From assembly GCF_008933955.1 (NCBI RefSeq), contig NZ_WBXO01000004.1, forward strand, positions 186,001-250,000: a stretch of DNA of 64,000 nucleotides, read 5' to 3'. A program made the position numbers and the translations under genes. Below are positions 35,145 to 43,582 of the stretch, piece after piece. The notes below the pieces were generated by a model, which saw nothing but the letters and a program-made list of their open reading frames with translations, made no database searches and was not told the origin of the DNA. The DNA comes from Heliorestis acidaminivorans. Lineage in GTDB: Bacteria > Bacillota > Desulfitobacteriia > Heliobacteriales > Heliobacteriaceae. Numbering within the stretch: position 1 is the first letter of the stretch; each line of letters starts with the position of its first letter.

Positions 35145-35392
35145 GTGCTCTGAGAAAAGTGGAAATATAATCCTTAAAAATCACTAGGCGATGAAATACA
35201 ACCGCTAAAGGCCTAAAATATACAACATGCCATGAAGCACTTTTGTTAATGGTCTATACATGAAATAAATAACGTGTTATTATACCAACGCGGGAATTAT
35301 TTATCTCTTACGCATATCATCACCAATTTTAATGAATCAAGTTGCTGAACCATTTCAGTAACAAATTTCACTATTCAAAAAGGGGGGGCATC
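35145..35392 (+). other. Leader region of the pet operon
   Basis: About 250 bases without a gene between the petJ terminator and the first pet-operon gene (about 330 bases from the petJ stop). It holds the 14-bp palindrome AATAACGTGTTATT (35268-35281), a TTGTTA (35243-35248) that could be a -35 element, and AAGGGGGGG just before the start codon. No convincing -10 was fixed. Confidence 0.45.
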
Positions 35393-35611
35393 ATGAAAAC
35401 ACCAGATTCTAAGGCAGGTACGATCAATATGATCATTCTTTCTGTCATAGCCCTGGTACTATTGGGGCTAATGTTCCGGAGTTTCATGATCGGTGACTAT
35501 GATGGAGCTACGATCTACATGGGCTTTTTGTTCATTAACTTCGGACTAGCTCTATACACTTTCCGAGTTGCTGTTTTTGATGGTACTGGTTATAAGGAGG
35601 TCAAAGACTAA
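35393..35611 (+). CDS. Small membrane protein at the head of the pet operon
   Basis: 72 residues from ATG 35393 behind a G7 ribosome site. Two hydrophobic helices (about 10-28 and 40-58) joined by a short acidic loop (MIGDYDGAT), with a charged C terminus (GTGYKEVKD). I know no function. Its stop TAA overlaps petC ATG by one base, so it is translationally coupled to the Rieske gene and is likely a small subunit or assembly factor of the cytochrome bc complex; this is inference from context. Confidence 0.75.
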   Translation: MKTPDSKAGTINMIILSVIALVLLGLMFRSFMIGDYDGATIYMGFLFINFGLALYTFRVAVFDGTGYKEVKD

Positions 35612-36063
35612 TGGATAACAATGTATCTAGGAGGAAGTTCTTAGGTGGCTTAGTTGCTGTACCAACAATGGCGGCCCTGGCGGCTCCTTTGGCGGCCGTA
35701 GGAGCCTATATCTACCCTCCGGATTCATTTCTACAACCTCCAGCGCCTAAAAAGGTTGGTAACATTAACGATCTGAAGGCCTGGGATTATATTCCCTTTG
35801 GTTACAACCAAGCGCCTGCTATGGTTATAAAGACAGATACAGGAGATATCCAATCTTTCTATTTGAAGTGCACTCATCTGGGTTGTACTGTAGAAGTACC
35901 AGAGGGTAATTTGGATGGCAAGCAACTAGTCTGTCCTTGTCATGGTGGTTATTTTGACCCTCTAGGGAACAACACAGGTGGTCCACCGCCTACGCCTCTA
36001 AAACAATTGGCCGTTACCATTGAAGAAAACGGCGACATCATCGTTGAAGAAAGGATGGCGTAA
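35611..36063 (+). CDS. petC: Rieske iron-sulfur protein of the cytochrome bc complex
   Basis: 150 residues. Twin-arginine signal/anchor SRRKFLGG followed by a hydrophobic helix, then the Rieske domain with CTHLGC (87-92) and CPCHGG (108-113): two Cys and two His that bind the 2Fe-2S cluster, plus the two bridge cysteines. PPPTPL is the Pro loop. Takes electrons from menaquinol on the outer side of the membrane. AAGGAGG lies inside the end of the preceding gene. Confidence 0.95.
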   Translation: MDNNVSRRKFLGGLVAVPTMAALAAPLAAVGAYIYPPDSFLQPPAPKKVGNINDLKAWDYIPFGYNQAPAMVIKTDTGDIQSFYLKCTHLGCTVEVPEGNLDGKQLVCPCHGGYFDPLGNNTGGPPPTPLKQLAVTIEENGDIIVEERMA

Positions 36064-36065
36064 GG

Positions 36066-36707
36066 ATGAAGTGGATTGAGGAACGCTTGCCTGGCATTGG
36101 CAAAGTAGCGAAAGATGTAGCGGAACATCCCGTTCCCTCACATACACTGAACGTCTTTTACTGTTTGGGCGGATTAACGCTCATCGCCTTTATTGTACAA
36201 GTCGTTACGGGTGTTTTCTTGGCCATGTACTATAAGCCAACCCCTGAAGCAGCTTACGCTAGTGTTCAGATGATTACTAATGAAGTTCGCTTTGGTTCTA
36301 TGATGCGCTCTATTCATCACTGGGCCGCTAACTTTATGGTTATCTTCTGCTTCTTGCATATGCTCCGTGTTTACTACACAGGAAGCTTCAAAAAGCCTCG
36401 TGAAATGAACTGGGTTGCTGGCTCTTTCTTGTTTATATTGACAATTGTAATGGCCTTCACAGGCTACATACTCCCTTATGAGCAACTTTCATACTGGGGT
36501 GCTGTTATTGGTGTAGAAACGGCCGGATCGTTGCCTGTAGTAGGTGAAATGGCTAAAATCATGATGCAAGGCGGCATTACTGTATCACCAGAAATGCTCA
36601 GCCGCTTCTATGTATTGCATGTATTGGTACTTCCAGCGATAACAATTGCCTTCCTGGTAGCTCACTTTGTTATGATTCGGGTTCAAGGCATCTCCGATCC
36701 AATGTAA
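36066..36707 (+). CDS. petB: Cytochrome b6-type subunit
   Basis: 213 residues, the four-helix N-terminal half of cytochrome b in split form. Haem-ligand histidines in SIHHWAANF (about 84) and FLHMLRVYY (about 98), with partners in the fourth helix (RFYVLHVLVL, VAHFVMIRVQG). Cys33 in NVFYCLGG matches the cysteine that covalently holds the extra haem c(i) in b6f complexes. Start is two bases after the petC stop. Confidence 0.95.
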   Translation: MKWIEERLPGIGKVAKDVAEHPVPSHTLNVFYCLGGLTLIAFIVQVVTGVFLAMYYKPTPEAAYASVQMITNEVRFGSMMRSIHHWAANFMVIFCFLHMLRVYYTGSFKKPREMNWVAGSFLFILTIVMAFTGYILPYEQLSYWGAVIGVETAGSLPVVGEMAKIMMQGGITVSPEMLSRFYVLHVLVLPAITIAFLVAHFVMIRVQGISDPM

Positions 36708-36719
36708 GGGGGGAAGAAA

Positions 36720-37115
36720 ATGGAGAAGCGCAAAAAGTTTACGATACCTTTTATGCCCACACACCTTACGACCGAAGCGGCCGTAACGATGGTTTTTATA
36801 GGCTTTCTGCTGGTCATTTCTGGTGCATTCCCAAAATTAATGCACACACCAGCTGATCCTCTCGTAACACCAATGAACTTAAAGCCAGAATGGTATATCT
36901 TATGGGGATATGCAATTCTTGAAATGGTACCAAATAAACTTATGGGCGTTTTATTACCTGGTGTAGTACTAGGTCTGCTCGTTGTTGTGCCTTTCTTAGA
37001 AAGAAATCCTCATCGTCATCCCAAGAAAAGAGTTTTTGCTGTCTCTGTCTTTACCGGTATGGTCATCCTTATGGCGATTTTGACCTACGTTGGTGCAACA
37101 GTTTCGTTTGGTTAA
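36720..37115 (+). CDS. petD: Cytochrome bc complex subunit IV
   Basis: 131 residues from ATG 36720, after AAGGGGGGAAG. Corresponds to subunit IV of b6f: three hydrophobic helices and the PEWY quinol-site motif (KPEWYILWGYAILEMVPNK). Together with PetB it forms the split cytochrome b characteristic of b6f-type complexes. Lies 12 bases after petB. Confidence 0.95.
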   Translation: MEKRKKFTIPFMPTHLTTEAAVTMVFIGFLLVISGAFPKLMHTPADPLVTPMNLKPEWYILWGYAILEMVPNKLMGVLLPGVVLGLLVVVPFLERNPHRHPKKRVFAVSVFTGMVILMAILTYVGATVSFG

Positions 37116-37164
37116 CTAGAAAAAAGTACTGTTGGCAGTGATGGAAAAACAAGGAGGATTTAAG

Positions 37165-37887
37165 TTGGACAACCGTAAAGTTATTATGTTTGCTTCTTCG
37201 GCCCTCCTCTTGCTAGGGTTGTTAATAGCACCGACCTTGCAAGCAAAGGGGCAAATGTTCCAAGGCTCTCAGATTTATGCCACTTATTGTTATGAGTGTC
37301 ATGGTGCTGAAGGTCGCGGTATTGAAGGCTTACGAACAGCTACATTGAACAACGAAGCCTTTTTAGAGGTTGCTGATGATGAATATTGGCATAAAACCAT
37401 TCGTTTAGGCAGACCTGTTCACGATATGCCAGGCTATGGACCTGAAGTTATTACGGACAGACAAGTAGAATATTTGGTAGAGTACATTCGTGCATGGGCT
37501 CCTCAAGTAACAGCTATGGAATATAATGATGATAAAATTGCAGGAGATCCCCTGAAAGGTAAAGAATACTACAATATGCTCTGTATGGCCTGCCACGGTC
37601 CGCAAGGAGAGGGTATCTTAGGTCCTTCTCTGACAGATCCTGCATTCTTAGCATCAGCAAGCGATGAATTTATCTTGCAATCTATTGTTAAAGGTCGTCC
37701 TGGTACAACTATGCCAGGATATCCTGATTCTCAAGATATTCGCAATGTTGTTTCCTATTTGCGCACTTTTGAAGTAGAGCTAGAAAACGGTCAATTGCCT
37801 GAAGATCTAGTGCTACCTGGTCAATTTGTAGAAGAACCAAAGTCTGACGCAACAGATAGCGAAGAGGACGTTGAAGAAGAACAATAG
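37165..37887 (+). CDS. petA: Diheme cytochrome c subunit of the cytochrome bc complex
   Basis: 240 residues from TTG 37165, eight bases after AAGGAGG; GTG/ATG codons at 37132 and 37141 are in frame but precede that site. N-terminal membrane anchor (about 8-26), then two fused class I cytochrome c domains with haem motifs CYECH (42-46) and CMACH (140-144) and Met ligands in HDMPGYG and TTMPGYP. Replaces cytochrome f in heliobacteria. The C terminus ends in an acidic tail. Passes electrons from PetC to PetJ. Confidence 0.94.
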   Translation: MDNRKVIMFASSALLLLGLLIAPTLQAKGQMFQGSQIYATYCYECHGAEGRGIEGLRTATLNNEAFLEVADDEYWHKTIRLGRPVHDMPGYGPEVITDRQVEYLVEYIRAWAPQVTAMEYNDDKIAGDPLKGKEYYNMLCMACHGPQGEGILGPSLTDPAFLASASDEFILQSIVKGRPGTTMPGYPDSQDIRNVVSYLRTFEVELENGQLPEDLVLPGQFVEEPKSDATDSEEDVEEEQ

Positions 37888-37946
37888 TTTCTTTTGTTGT
37901 AGTATTATTAGTTGCAATGAAGCAATAATCAGGGAGGGTTAGAATT

Positions 37947-38204
37947 ATGAGGAAAGTGTTGGAGTTTCTATTGTATTGGAGAAATTTCCTGTTCCTTTTG
38001 TTCTATACCCTCCTTGCTGCTTTTTCATTTGATTTGCTTAAATCTTATTTTGGTAGATGGATGCAAGGTGAATCAGATAGCCTCTTCTTTGCTTTTCTTG
38101 GTTTAGTTGGCCTTATACTAGGGTTGTATGGGCTTTTACGCTTTCTTTATCATCAGGATAAAAAGCGAGGAAGAACCAAAAGGATCATACGTTGGTTAGA
38201 GTAA
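37947..38204 (+). CDS. Small two-helix membrane protein
   Basis: 85 residues, ATG 37947 after CAGGGAGGG. Two hydrophobic helices (about 10-30 and 45-66), aromatic-rich first helix (EFLLYWRNFLFLLFYTLL), and a basic C terminus (KKRGRTKRIIRW) that should be cytoplasmic. Not recognised. It follows petA by 59 bases with no clear terminator between, so it may belong to the pet operon. Confidence 0.68.
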   Translation: MRKVLEFLLYWRNFLFLLFYTLLAAFSFDLLKSYFGRWMQGESDSLFFAFLGLVGLILGLYGLLRFLYHQDKKRGRTKRIIRWLE

Positions 38205-38336
38205 TCGCTATGCCTTAGATGTAAGCAGCTAACGTGCCCGTGTTTTTTTCACGGTATAGACTCACATATCCTGGCTCTAGTTGCACGACTTAATGTAGCA
38301 CAAAACTACGCGTTAGCGATGTCATGGGGGTCTGAA

Positions 38337-38810
38337 ATGGCTGTAGTGAAAGATCTATTGAAATTTATAGTTGCGACATTGATTTGTCTAGGTGCTAGCT
38401 GGCTGGGAGCAAAGTATACGCTCTCTTCCTTTGTTTGGTATCACAACTTGAATAAGCCCTGGTTCAACCCTGCTGCGCACACCTTTGAACCTGTTTGGAT
38501 TGCCTTGTATTTAATGATGAGTCTTTCGCTGTTCCTTGTTTGGAGGCAAAGTGAAAGAAAAGATGTCCGCTTTGCACTAAGCTTATTCGGTCTTCAGTTG
38601 CTCCTAAATGTTATGTGGTCCTGGATTTTCTTTGGATTACAATCGCCCTTCTGGGCCACTGTTGAGATTATGGTTTTAATTGTTGTCATAGGATTTACTA
38701 TCTATCACTTTTACCGATTCTCCAAGTGGGCCGCTATATTATTAGTTCCGTATTTCTTTAGAACAGGCTATGAAGCTCTTTTGACATACCTGATTTGGAG
38801 AATGAATTAA
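38337..38810 (+). CDS. tspO: TspO/MBR family membrane protein
   Basis: 157 residues from ATG 38337, six bases after GGGGG; ATG 38319 is in frame but has no site. Five membrane helices; KPWFNPAAHTFEPVWIALYLMM and the tryptophan-rich helix MWSWIFFGLQSPFWA are family marks, as is the C-terminal RTGYEALLTYLIWRMN. TspO binds porphyrins and in other phototrophs affects pigment gene expression. Lies just upstream of bchJ-bchG, matching a tetrapyrrole role. Confidence 0.92.
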   Translation: MAVVKDLLKFIVATLICLGASWLGAKYTLSSFVWYHNLNKPWFNPAAHTFEPVWIALYLMMSLSLFLVWRQSERKDVRFALSLFGLQLLLNVMWSWIFFGLQSPFWATVEIMVLIVVIGFTIYHFYRFSKWAAILLVPYFFRTGYEALLTYLIWRMN

Positions 38811-38861
38811 TAAAAAAGACATTTAGTTTAACTTTTTTATCAGCTTTGATTACATAACAGG

Positions 38862-38890
38862 TTGATTAAGCATGGCTTATCTTGTATAAT
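38862..38890 (+). promoter_or_regulatory. Sigma-A promoter of bchJ
   Basis: TTGATT (38862-38867), 17 bp, TATAAT (38885-38890), 58 bases before the bchJ start. Confidence 0.72.
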
Positions 38891-38948
38891 TCAACCAAAT
38901 GGAAGTGACGGCTCAACCTCAAATGTCGAGGGTGATTGACGCAATATT

Positions 38949-39533
38949 ATGAAAAAATCAAAAATCGGACCTAACTCAATTATTCAAACAATACGAGTAC
39001 ACCGTGAAAAGCATAGGGAAGAAGAAGTCAAAAGACTGTTACATAAAGCAGGTTTAGAAAAGTACATAGAACAGTTACCGACGGAAATGGTTCATGAAGA
39101 AGAGTTTAACCAACTAGTGCACGCCTTGATAGAACTTTATGGCTTTGAAGAAACTACAAGAATACTGAAGAAGTCAGGGCAGTACACTGCTACATATTTA
39201 CTTGAAAATCGCATTCCCAAAGTTGCTCAATGGCTTTTTGGAATAGTACCAAGGTCAACAGGTATGAAGTTGTTCTTAAAAGCAATTAGTCAAAATGCTT
39301 GGACTTTTGTAGGAAGTGGAAACTTTACCTACGAAGTAAAAAAGGACAAGGCTTACCTACAGATTGTGAACTCGATAAATGCGAAAGGGCTTCGCTCAGA
39401 ACAACCTATTTGTACTTTTTACACGGGAACTTTTGAAAAGTTGTTTCAAACCTTGATAGAACGGAATATCAAAGTTGCAGAAACAAAATGCTCAGCCTGT
39501 GGAGACGATTTTTGTTACTTTGAAGTGAAATAG
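38949..39533 (+). CDS. bchJ: BchJ-type V4R-domain protein
   Basis: 194 residues. C-terminal half is a V4R domain with the cysteine motif CSACGDDFCYFEV. N-terminal 90 residues are helical. BchJ was first proposed as the 4-vinyl reductase; later work assigns 8-vinyl reduction mainly to BciA/BciB or to the chlorophyllide reductase BchXYZ, and BchJ may carry or bind tetrapyrroles. The function is therefore left open. It has its own promoter and sits between tspO and bchG. Confidence 0.85.
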   Translation: MKKSKIGPNSIIQTIRVHREKHREEEVKRLLHKAGLEKYIEQLPTEMVHEEEFNQLVHALIELYGFEETTRILKKSGQYTATYLLENRIPKVAQWLFGIVPRSTGMKLFLKAISQNAWTFVGSGNFTYEVKKDKAYLQIVNSINAKGLRSEQPICTFYTGTFEKLFQTLIERNIKVAETKCSACGDDFCYFEVK

Positions 39534-39694
39534 TACTTGCATTGTAGTGGTAACTCTGTTGGACAGGTGTTCTAAAAGGACAATGTATGCAATAAACTTC
39601 AAACAAGAATGGTCATAGATATATTGAACTAGTCATCGCTTTTACGGATGCGGTGTTCGTTCCTATCAGTATATGATGGAATGGGAGTGCCGAT

Positions 39695-40627
39695 ATGAGT
39701 GTTGAATTAAAAGAACAAAGTGATTCAGCAAAGTATGCTCAAGCAAAAGATTATCCCACCTATTCCTTATGGGAAATTCGTTTGCAATTGACCAAGCCTC
39801 TTACTTGGGTTGGTCCAGTCTGGGCTGTTGCGGTAGGGACTGTTGGTGCCGCTCAAGCCGATTTAAGTATAAGCACTATGCTGTGGTCTTTTGCACTAAT
39901 GTTTTTAATCGGTCCCTTAGTTCTTGGTATGGGTCAATCAATTAACGATTACTACGATGCTGATGTAGATGCAATTAATGAACCTCATCGACCTTGTGCC
40001 AGAGAGCCTAGGTTTAAAGAGTTGGCTTTAGTCAATGTGTTTGTACTTGGTACAGCATCGCTAATACTTTCTTTCTTGTTTTTTCCGAAAGAGATTTTTT
40101 ACCTCGTTGCCATAGGTCTCTTTGTAGCTTATATATACAGTGCCCCACCACTGAGACTTAAGAAAAATGGTTGGTGGGGAAATAGCGCATGTGCCCTAAC
40201 TTATGTAAGTCTACCTTGGGTAGCGGCATTATACTTATTTGATAGCTTTTCTACAAACCAACTAATTCTTGCTCTCATATACGCGATTGGTTCTCATGGC
40301 ATGATGACGCTCAATGACTTCAAAAGTGTTGAAGGCGATATAAAAAGCGGCCTTAAGTCAATTGTTGTCATGTATGGTGTAGAAGGCGGATTGAAAGTGC
40401 TACTAGCTATGATGGCCCTGTCACAGCTTCTCGCGGCAGCTTTTGTGGCCTATCATGGTCAATACATAGGAGCAACCATATTAGTACTTTTATGGTTAGC
40501 GCAGATTCCTTTTCAGCCCAAGCTGAAAAAAGACCCCAAAGCAATGGCGCCCTGGTATAACGCAACGGCTAATAGCTTTTTTATTATTGCTATGATGGTC
40601 GCGGCGTATAACCTTAAACATTTTTAA
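39695..40627 (+). CDS. bchG: Bacteriochlorophyll g synthase (UbiA prenyltransferase)
   Basis: 310 residues from ATG 39695. About eight to nine membrane helices; the prenyl-diphosphate/Mg site is INDYYDADVDAINEPHRP, and the second acidic region lies in HGMMTLNDFKSVEGDIKSG. Attaches the isoprenoid tail to the bacteriochlorophyllide; in heliobacteria this is farnesyl. LQLTKPLTWVGPVWAVAVG is typical of chlorophyll synthases. Located directly upstream of pshA, joining pigment completion to the reaction centre. Confidence 0.93.
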   Translation: MSVELKEQSDSAKYAQAKDYPTYSLWEIRLQLTKPLTWVGPVWAVAVGTVGAAQADLSISTMLWSFALMFLIGPLVLGMGQSINDYYDADVDAINEPHRPCAREPRFKELALVNVFVLGTASLILSFLFFPKEIFYLVAIGLFVAYIYSAPPLRLKKNGWWGNSACALTYVSLPWVAALYLFDSFSTNQLILALIYAIGSHGMMTLNDFKSVEGDIKSGLKSIVVMYGVEGGLKVLLAMMALSQLLAAAFVAYHGQYIGATILVLLWLAQIPFQPKLKKDPKAMAPWYNATANSFFIIAMMVAAYNLKHF

Positions 40628-40856
40628 TTTCTGTGACAGCATCGAGCTACCTCAAACTTTATTATGTGAGCAAGAAGCTGTCGGGGTGCAAAAACACAGT
40701 AATGTGTAAAGACGGGAGGTGAAAAGAGGGTTTCCTAGTTTCCTTGCCCCCTAAGTGCATGGACATATTTTTTTATACTTTAATTTATTGGCACTTATCT
40801 TTCTGTTGGGGCGCAGAACATTGAAAACTTCATACTTGGGTAAAGGAGGTTATTCT

Positions 40857-42677
40857 ATGTCAACTGCTAGTTCGGACTTTAAAGTCCAGGTCTTTGACTG
40901 GTTCAAAGACAAAGTACCCAGCTCTCGTTCTGACGTTATGCGTGCGCATACGAACCACCTGGGTATTGTAGCGGGTTTCGTATCATTTTTCTTAGTTCAT
41001 CATCTTAGCTGGGATAACAGTGAGGTACTGTGGGCACCATCCACATTCTTTTATGCTCGGCTTTATCAATTAGGTATGGATGCTTCCCCACTTAGCGGTG
41101 ACGCTCTATTTGTTGCTCGTATGCACCTTTTAGCGGCTGTAATTCTCTGGGCCATTGGTCACTTCTATAAGTTTGACAGAGAGCCTTTCGAGAAAGTCAC
41201 TCTTGGTAAATCACTTGTTGCGCAGTTCCACTTCATTGCCCTGATCGCTACTCTGTGGGGTATTCAGCTGGCCTTCATTGGCGGTTCCTTACGTGACGTC
41301 GATGGAACAGTTATGGGTCCCACGGGTCTAGACTTTAATATGTTCGGGGATATAACGGCAGCCAAAATGGCAGCTAACCATATTGCCATAGGTGCCGCAT
41401 TCTTCCTCGGTGGTATCTTCCACCATTTTGCTGGCTTTGACAAAGGCTACTTCAAACACTTTGATCGTGATTGGGAAGCTGTTCTAGGCGTAAGCTTACA
41501 AGTTCTTGCTTTCCACTTCGCAACTGTTGTCTTTGCAATGATCATTTGGGATGACCCAGTTCTCGGATTCGGTTTCATGCAGCAGTACGCAATGTCTGAG
41601 TACGCTTCTGAAACAATTCGTGAGCTTTCTACAGGTAACCCTGGTTACTTGATTAAGCAAGTTATCCTAGGTCACTTGGTCATTGGTGTAATGTTCCTCT
41701 GTGGTGGTACATTCCACGCTGCACATTACCTCTTCAGAGCAACTAATGATCCTGAATTGGCAGAGCAATTAAAAGGCTACAAGATGTACCAGTGGTGCTT
41801 CGATCATGAGTTCCAGAAGAAATTCATGGCTCTCATCATGTTCGGTGCCTTCTTGCCCATCCTTGTGTCTTACGGTATTGCAACGCACAATACTATTGCT
41901 GATATCCACGCTAGCTCTACCATTGGTATGTTTGCGAACATGGATTACATCAGCTATGGTACACCACTTCATGATGCTATCTTTGGTTCTCAAGGTAACG
42001 TCAGTGACTTCATCGCTGCCCACGCCATCGCTGGTGGTCTTCACTTCACAATGGTTCCATTGTGGCGTATGGCCTTCTTCAGCAAAGTGTCTCCTTGGAC
42101 ACAAAAAGTTGGCATGAAGGCTAAGCGTGACGCTGAATTCCCTTGCTTAGGTCCTGCTTACGGCGGTACTTGCTCCATCTCCTTAGTTGACCAGTTCTAT
42201 CTGGCTATCTTCTTCTCACTCCAGATCATTGCACCAGCTTGGTTCTACATCGATGGTGCATGGATGGGCTCCTTCGTAGCAACTTCCAGTGATGTTTACA
42301 GAAACGTTCTGGCGGCCTACCAAGCTGACCCAACTAGCTACGCTCTCCACTCCGTATCTGCACTGAGCAATGAAGGTTACTTCAGTTACATCATTTCTCA
42401 GACAGTACGTATGTTCCGTTACTACGATGGTCACATGATTCAAGCCCTCTTAGGTGCACACTTCATCTGGGCCTTCACTTTCTCCATGCTCTTCCAGTAT
42501 CGCGGATCTCGCGACGAAGGTGCTATGGTTCTCAAGTGGGCTCACGAGAAGCTTGGCGTAGGCTTTGCTGGCAAAGTTTACAACCGTGCTCTTAGCTTGA
42601 AAGAAGGTAAAGCAATCGGTACATTCTTGTTCTTCAAGATGACTGTGCTTTGTATGTGGACCCTCGCAATGGTGTAA
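40857..42677 (+). CDS. pshA: Photosynthetic reaction centre core protein PshA
   Basis: 606 residues from ATG 40857, right after AAAGGAGG; the frame is open 34 codons upstream but without a site. Eleven membrane helices; the first six carry antenna pigments and the last five the electron-transfer chain. FPCLGPAYGGTCSIS (Cys430 and Cys439) supplies two of the four ligands to the interpolypeptide FX 4Fe-4S cluster, the other two coming from the second copy in the homodimer. Many His residues in helices bind BChl g. Codon choice favours C-ending codons compared with neighbours, as expected for a very highly made protein. Confidence 0.97.
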   Translation: MSTASSDFKVQVFDWFKDKVPSSRSDVMRAHTNHLGIVAGFVSFFLVHHLSWDNSEVLWAPSTFFYARLYQLGMDASPLSGDALFVARMHLLAAVILWAIGHFYKFDREPFEKVTLGKSLVAQFHFIALIATLWGIQLAFIGGSLRDVDGTVMGPTGLDFNMFGDITAAKMAANHIAIGAAFFLGGIFHHFAGFDKGYFKHFDRDWEAVLGVSLQVLAFHFATVVFAMIIWDDPVLGFGFMQQYAMSEYASETIRELSTGNPGYLIKQVILGHLVIGVMFLCGGTFHAAHYLFRATNDPELAEQLKGYKMYQWCFDHEFQKKFMALIMFGAFLPILVSYGIATHNTIADIHASSTIGMFANMDYISYGTPLHDAIFGSQGNVSDFIAAHAIAGGLHFTMVPLWRMAFFSKVSPWTQKVGMKAKRDAEFPCLGPAYGGTCSISLVDQFYLAIFFSLQIIAPAWFYIDGAWMGSFVATSSDVYRNVLAAYQADPTSYALHSVSALSNEGYFSYIISQTVRMFRYYDGHMIQALLGAHFIWAFTFSMLFQYRGSRDEGAMVLKWAHEKLGVGFAGKVYNRALSLKEGKAIGTFLFFKMTVLCMWTLAMV

Positions 42678-42693
42678 ACCTCACCAACTTTCA

Positions 42694-42725
42694 CCCCTGC
42701 GCCCTAAGGGGCGCAGGGGTTTTTA
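42694..42725 (+). terminator. Strong terminator after pshA
   Basis: ACCCCTGCGCCC (42694-42705), loop TAAG, GGGCGCAGGGGT (42710-42721), then T5. Perfect 12-bp GC-rich stem. Confidence 0.93.
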
Positions 42726-42891
42726 AGCTCTTAGGCACTTTTTATGAAAATTTGTCTAAGTAAAGGACAGAAAAATGTGAATAAGAACCGAAGTCTGTTA
42801 TATATGGTTATGCTCAGCAAATAAATCCATCATTTTTTCCTCCATTTCCATAATGGGCAGGCAAAAGAGAGGGTTATTGGAGGTGAATTCC

Positions 42892-43572
42892 GTGGCAAAA
42901 GAATTCGAGCCTTATGGCCAGCAGTCAAGACGGATTAAGGAATATTTTGATGGAGAAGCCTTCAGCCGCTGGGCAGCCATCAGTACTGGAAAAGGCAATA
43001 ATTTTGCACAACGCAAACTGATCGAGGGAAGACAAGAAATCCACGATTGCCTTATGGAATGGATCGATCCTTTAGAAGGCAAGACTCTTTTAGACGCTGG
43101 TTGTGGTGCCGGTTTTTTATCGGACCATTTTGCGCATCAAGGTGCCTTAGTTAAAGGGATCGACATTTCTACCAAAATGATTGCAATGGCCCAAGAAAGA
43201 GGGCAGAAAAACACAACTTTTGAAGTTTGTGATCTTATGTCCGAAAATGGCAACTATGATATACTAGTCTCTATGGATGTGTTAATACACTATTCTATAG
43301 AAGATATGCCAGAGTTGTTGGCACACGTGCTTGGCCGAGTGAGAGAAAGAGCCTACATATCCTTTGCCCCTTCAACATCTTGGTTTCGTTTTCTAAAAGT
43401 GATTGGAGAAAAATTCTCCGGAAGTTCCAAAACTACCAATGCCTACTTACATCCTATTAGTGAAATTGAAAAAATCTTAAACAACCTTGGATATCGAGTT
43501 ACAAGAAAAAAATTGGTCTCCAACATTATCTACAACGCCGTCTTACTGGAGATTTATCCGACAAAAGACTAG
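42892..43572 (+). CDS. bchM: Mg-protoporphyrin IX O-methyltransferase
   Basis: 226 residues from GTG 42892, eight bases after GGAGG; ATG 42853 is in frame but lacks a site. SAM-binding motif I LLDAGCGAGFLSDHFA (about 67-82), motif II region DIVSMDVLIHY, and C-terminal VLLEIYP. Methylates the ring-C propionate of Mg-protoporphyrin, the step before BchE. First gene of the long bchM-to-crtN run; the stop is 10 bases before bchE. Confidence 0.93.
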   Translation: MAKEFEPYGQQSRRIKEYFDGEAFSRWAAISTGKGNNFAQRKLIEGRQEIHDCLMEWIDPLEGKTLLDAGCGAGFLSDHFAHQGALVKGIDISTKMIAMAQERGQKNTTFEVCDLMSENGNYDILVSMDVLIHYSIEDMPELLAHVLGRVRERAYISFAPSTSWFRFLKVIGEKFSGSSKTTNAYLHPISEIEKILNNLGYRVTRKKLVSNIIYNAVLLEIYPTKD

Positions 43573-43582
43573 GAGGCTGTGC

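Noticed and set aside
38236-38257. Terminator after the 85-residue membrane protein gene
   Set aside because: CCGTG/CACGG stem has only five pairs, with the T run in its loop; too weak to report as a terminator.
40627-40856. Promoter upstream of pshA
   Set aside because: TATACT near 40773 and several TTG hexamers exist, but no pair has acceptable spacing, so none is claimed.
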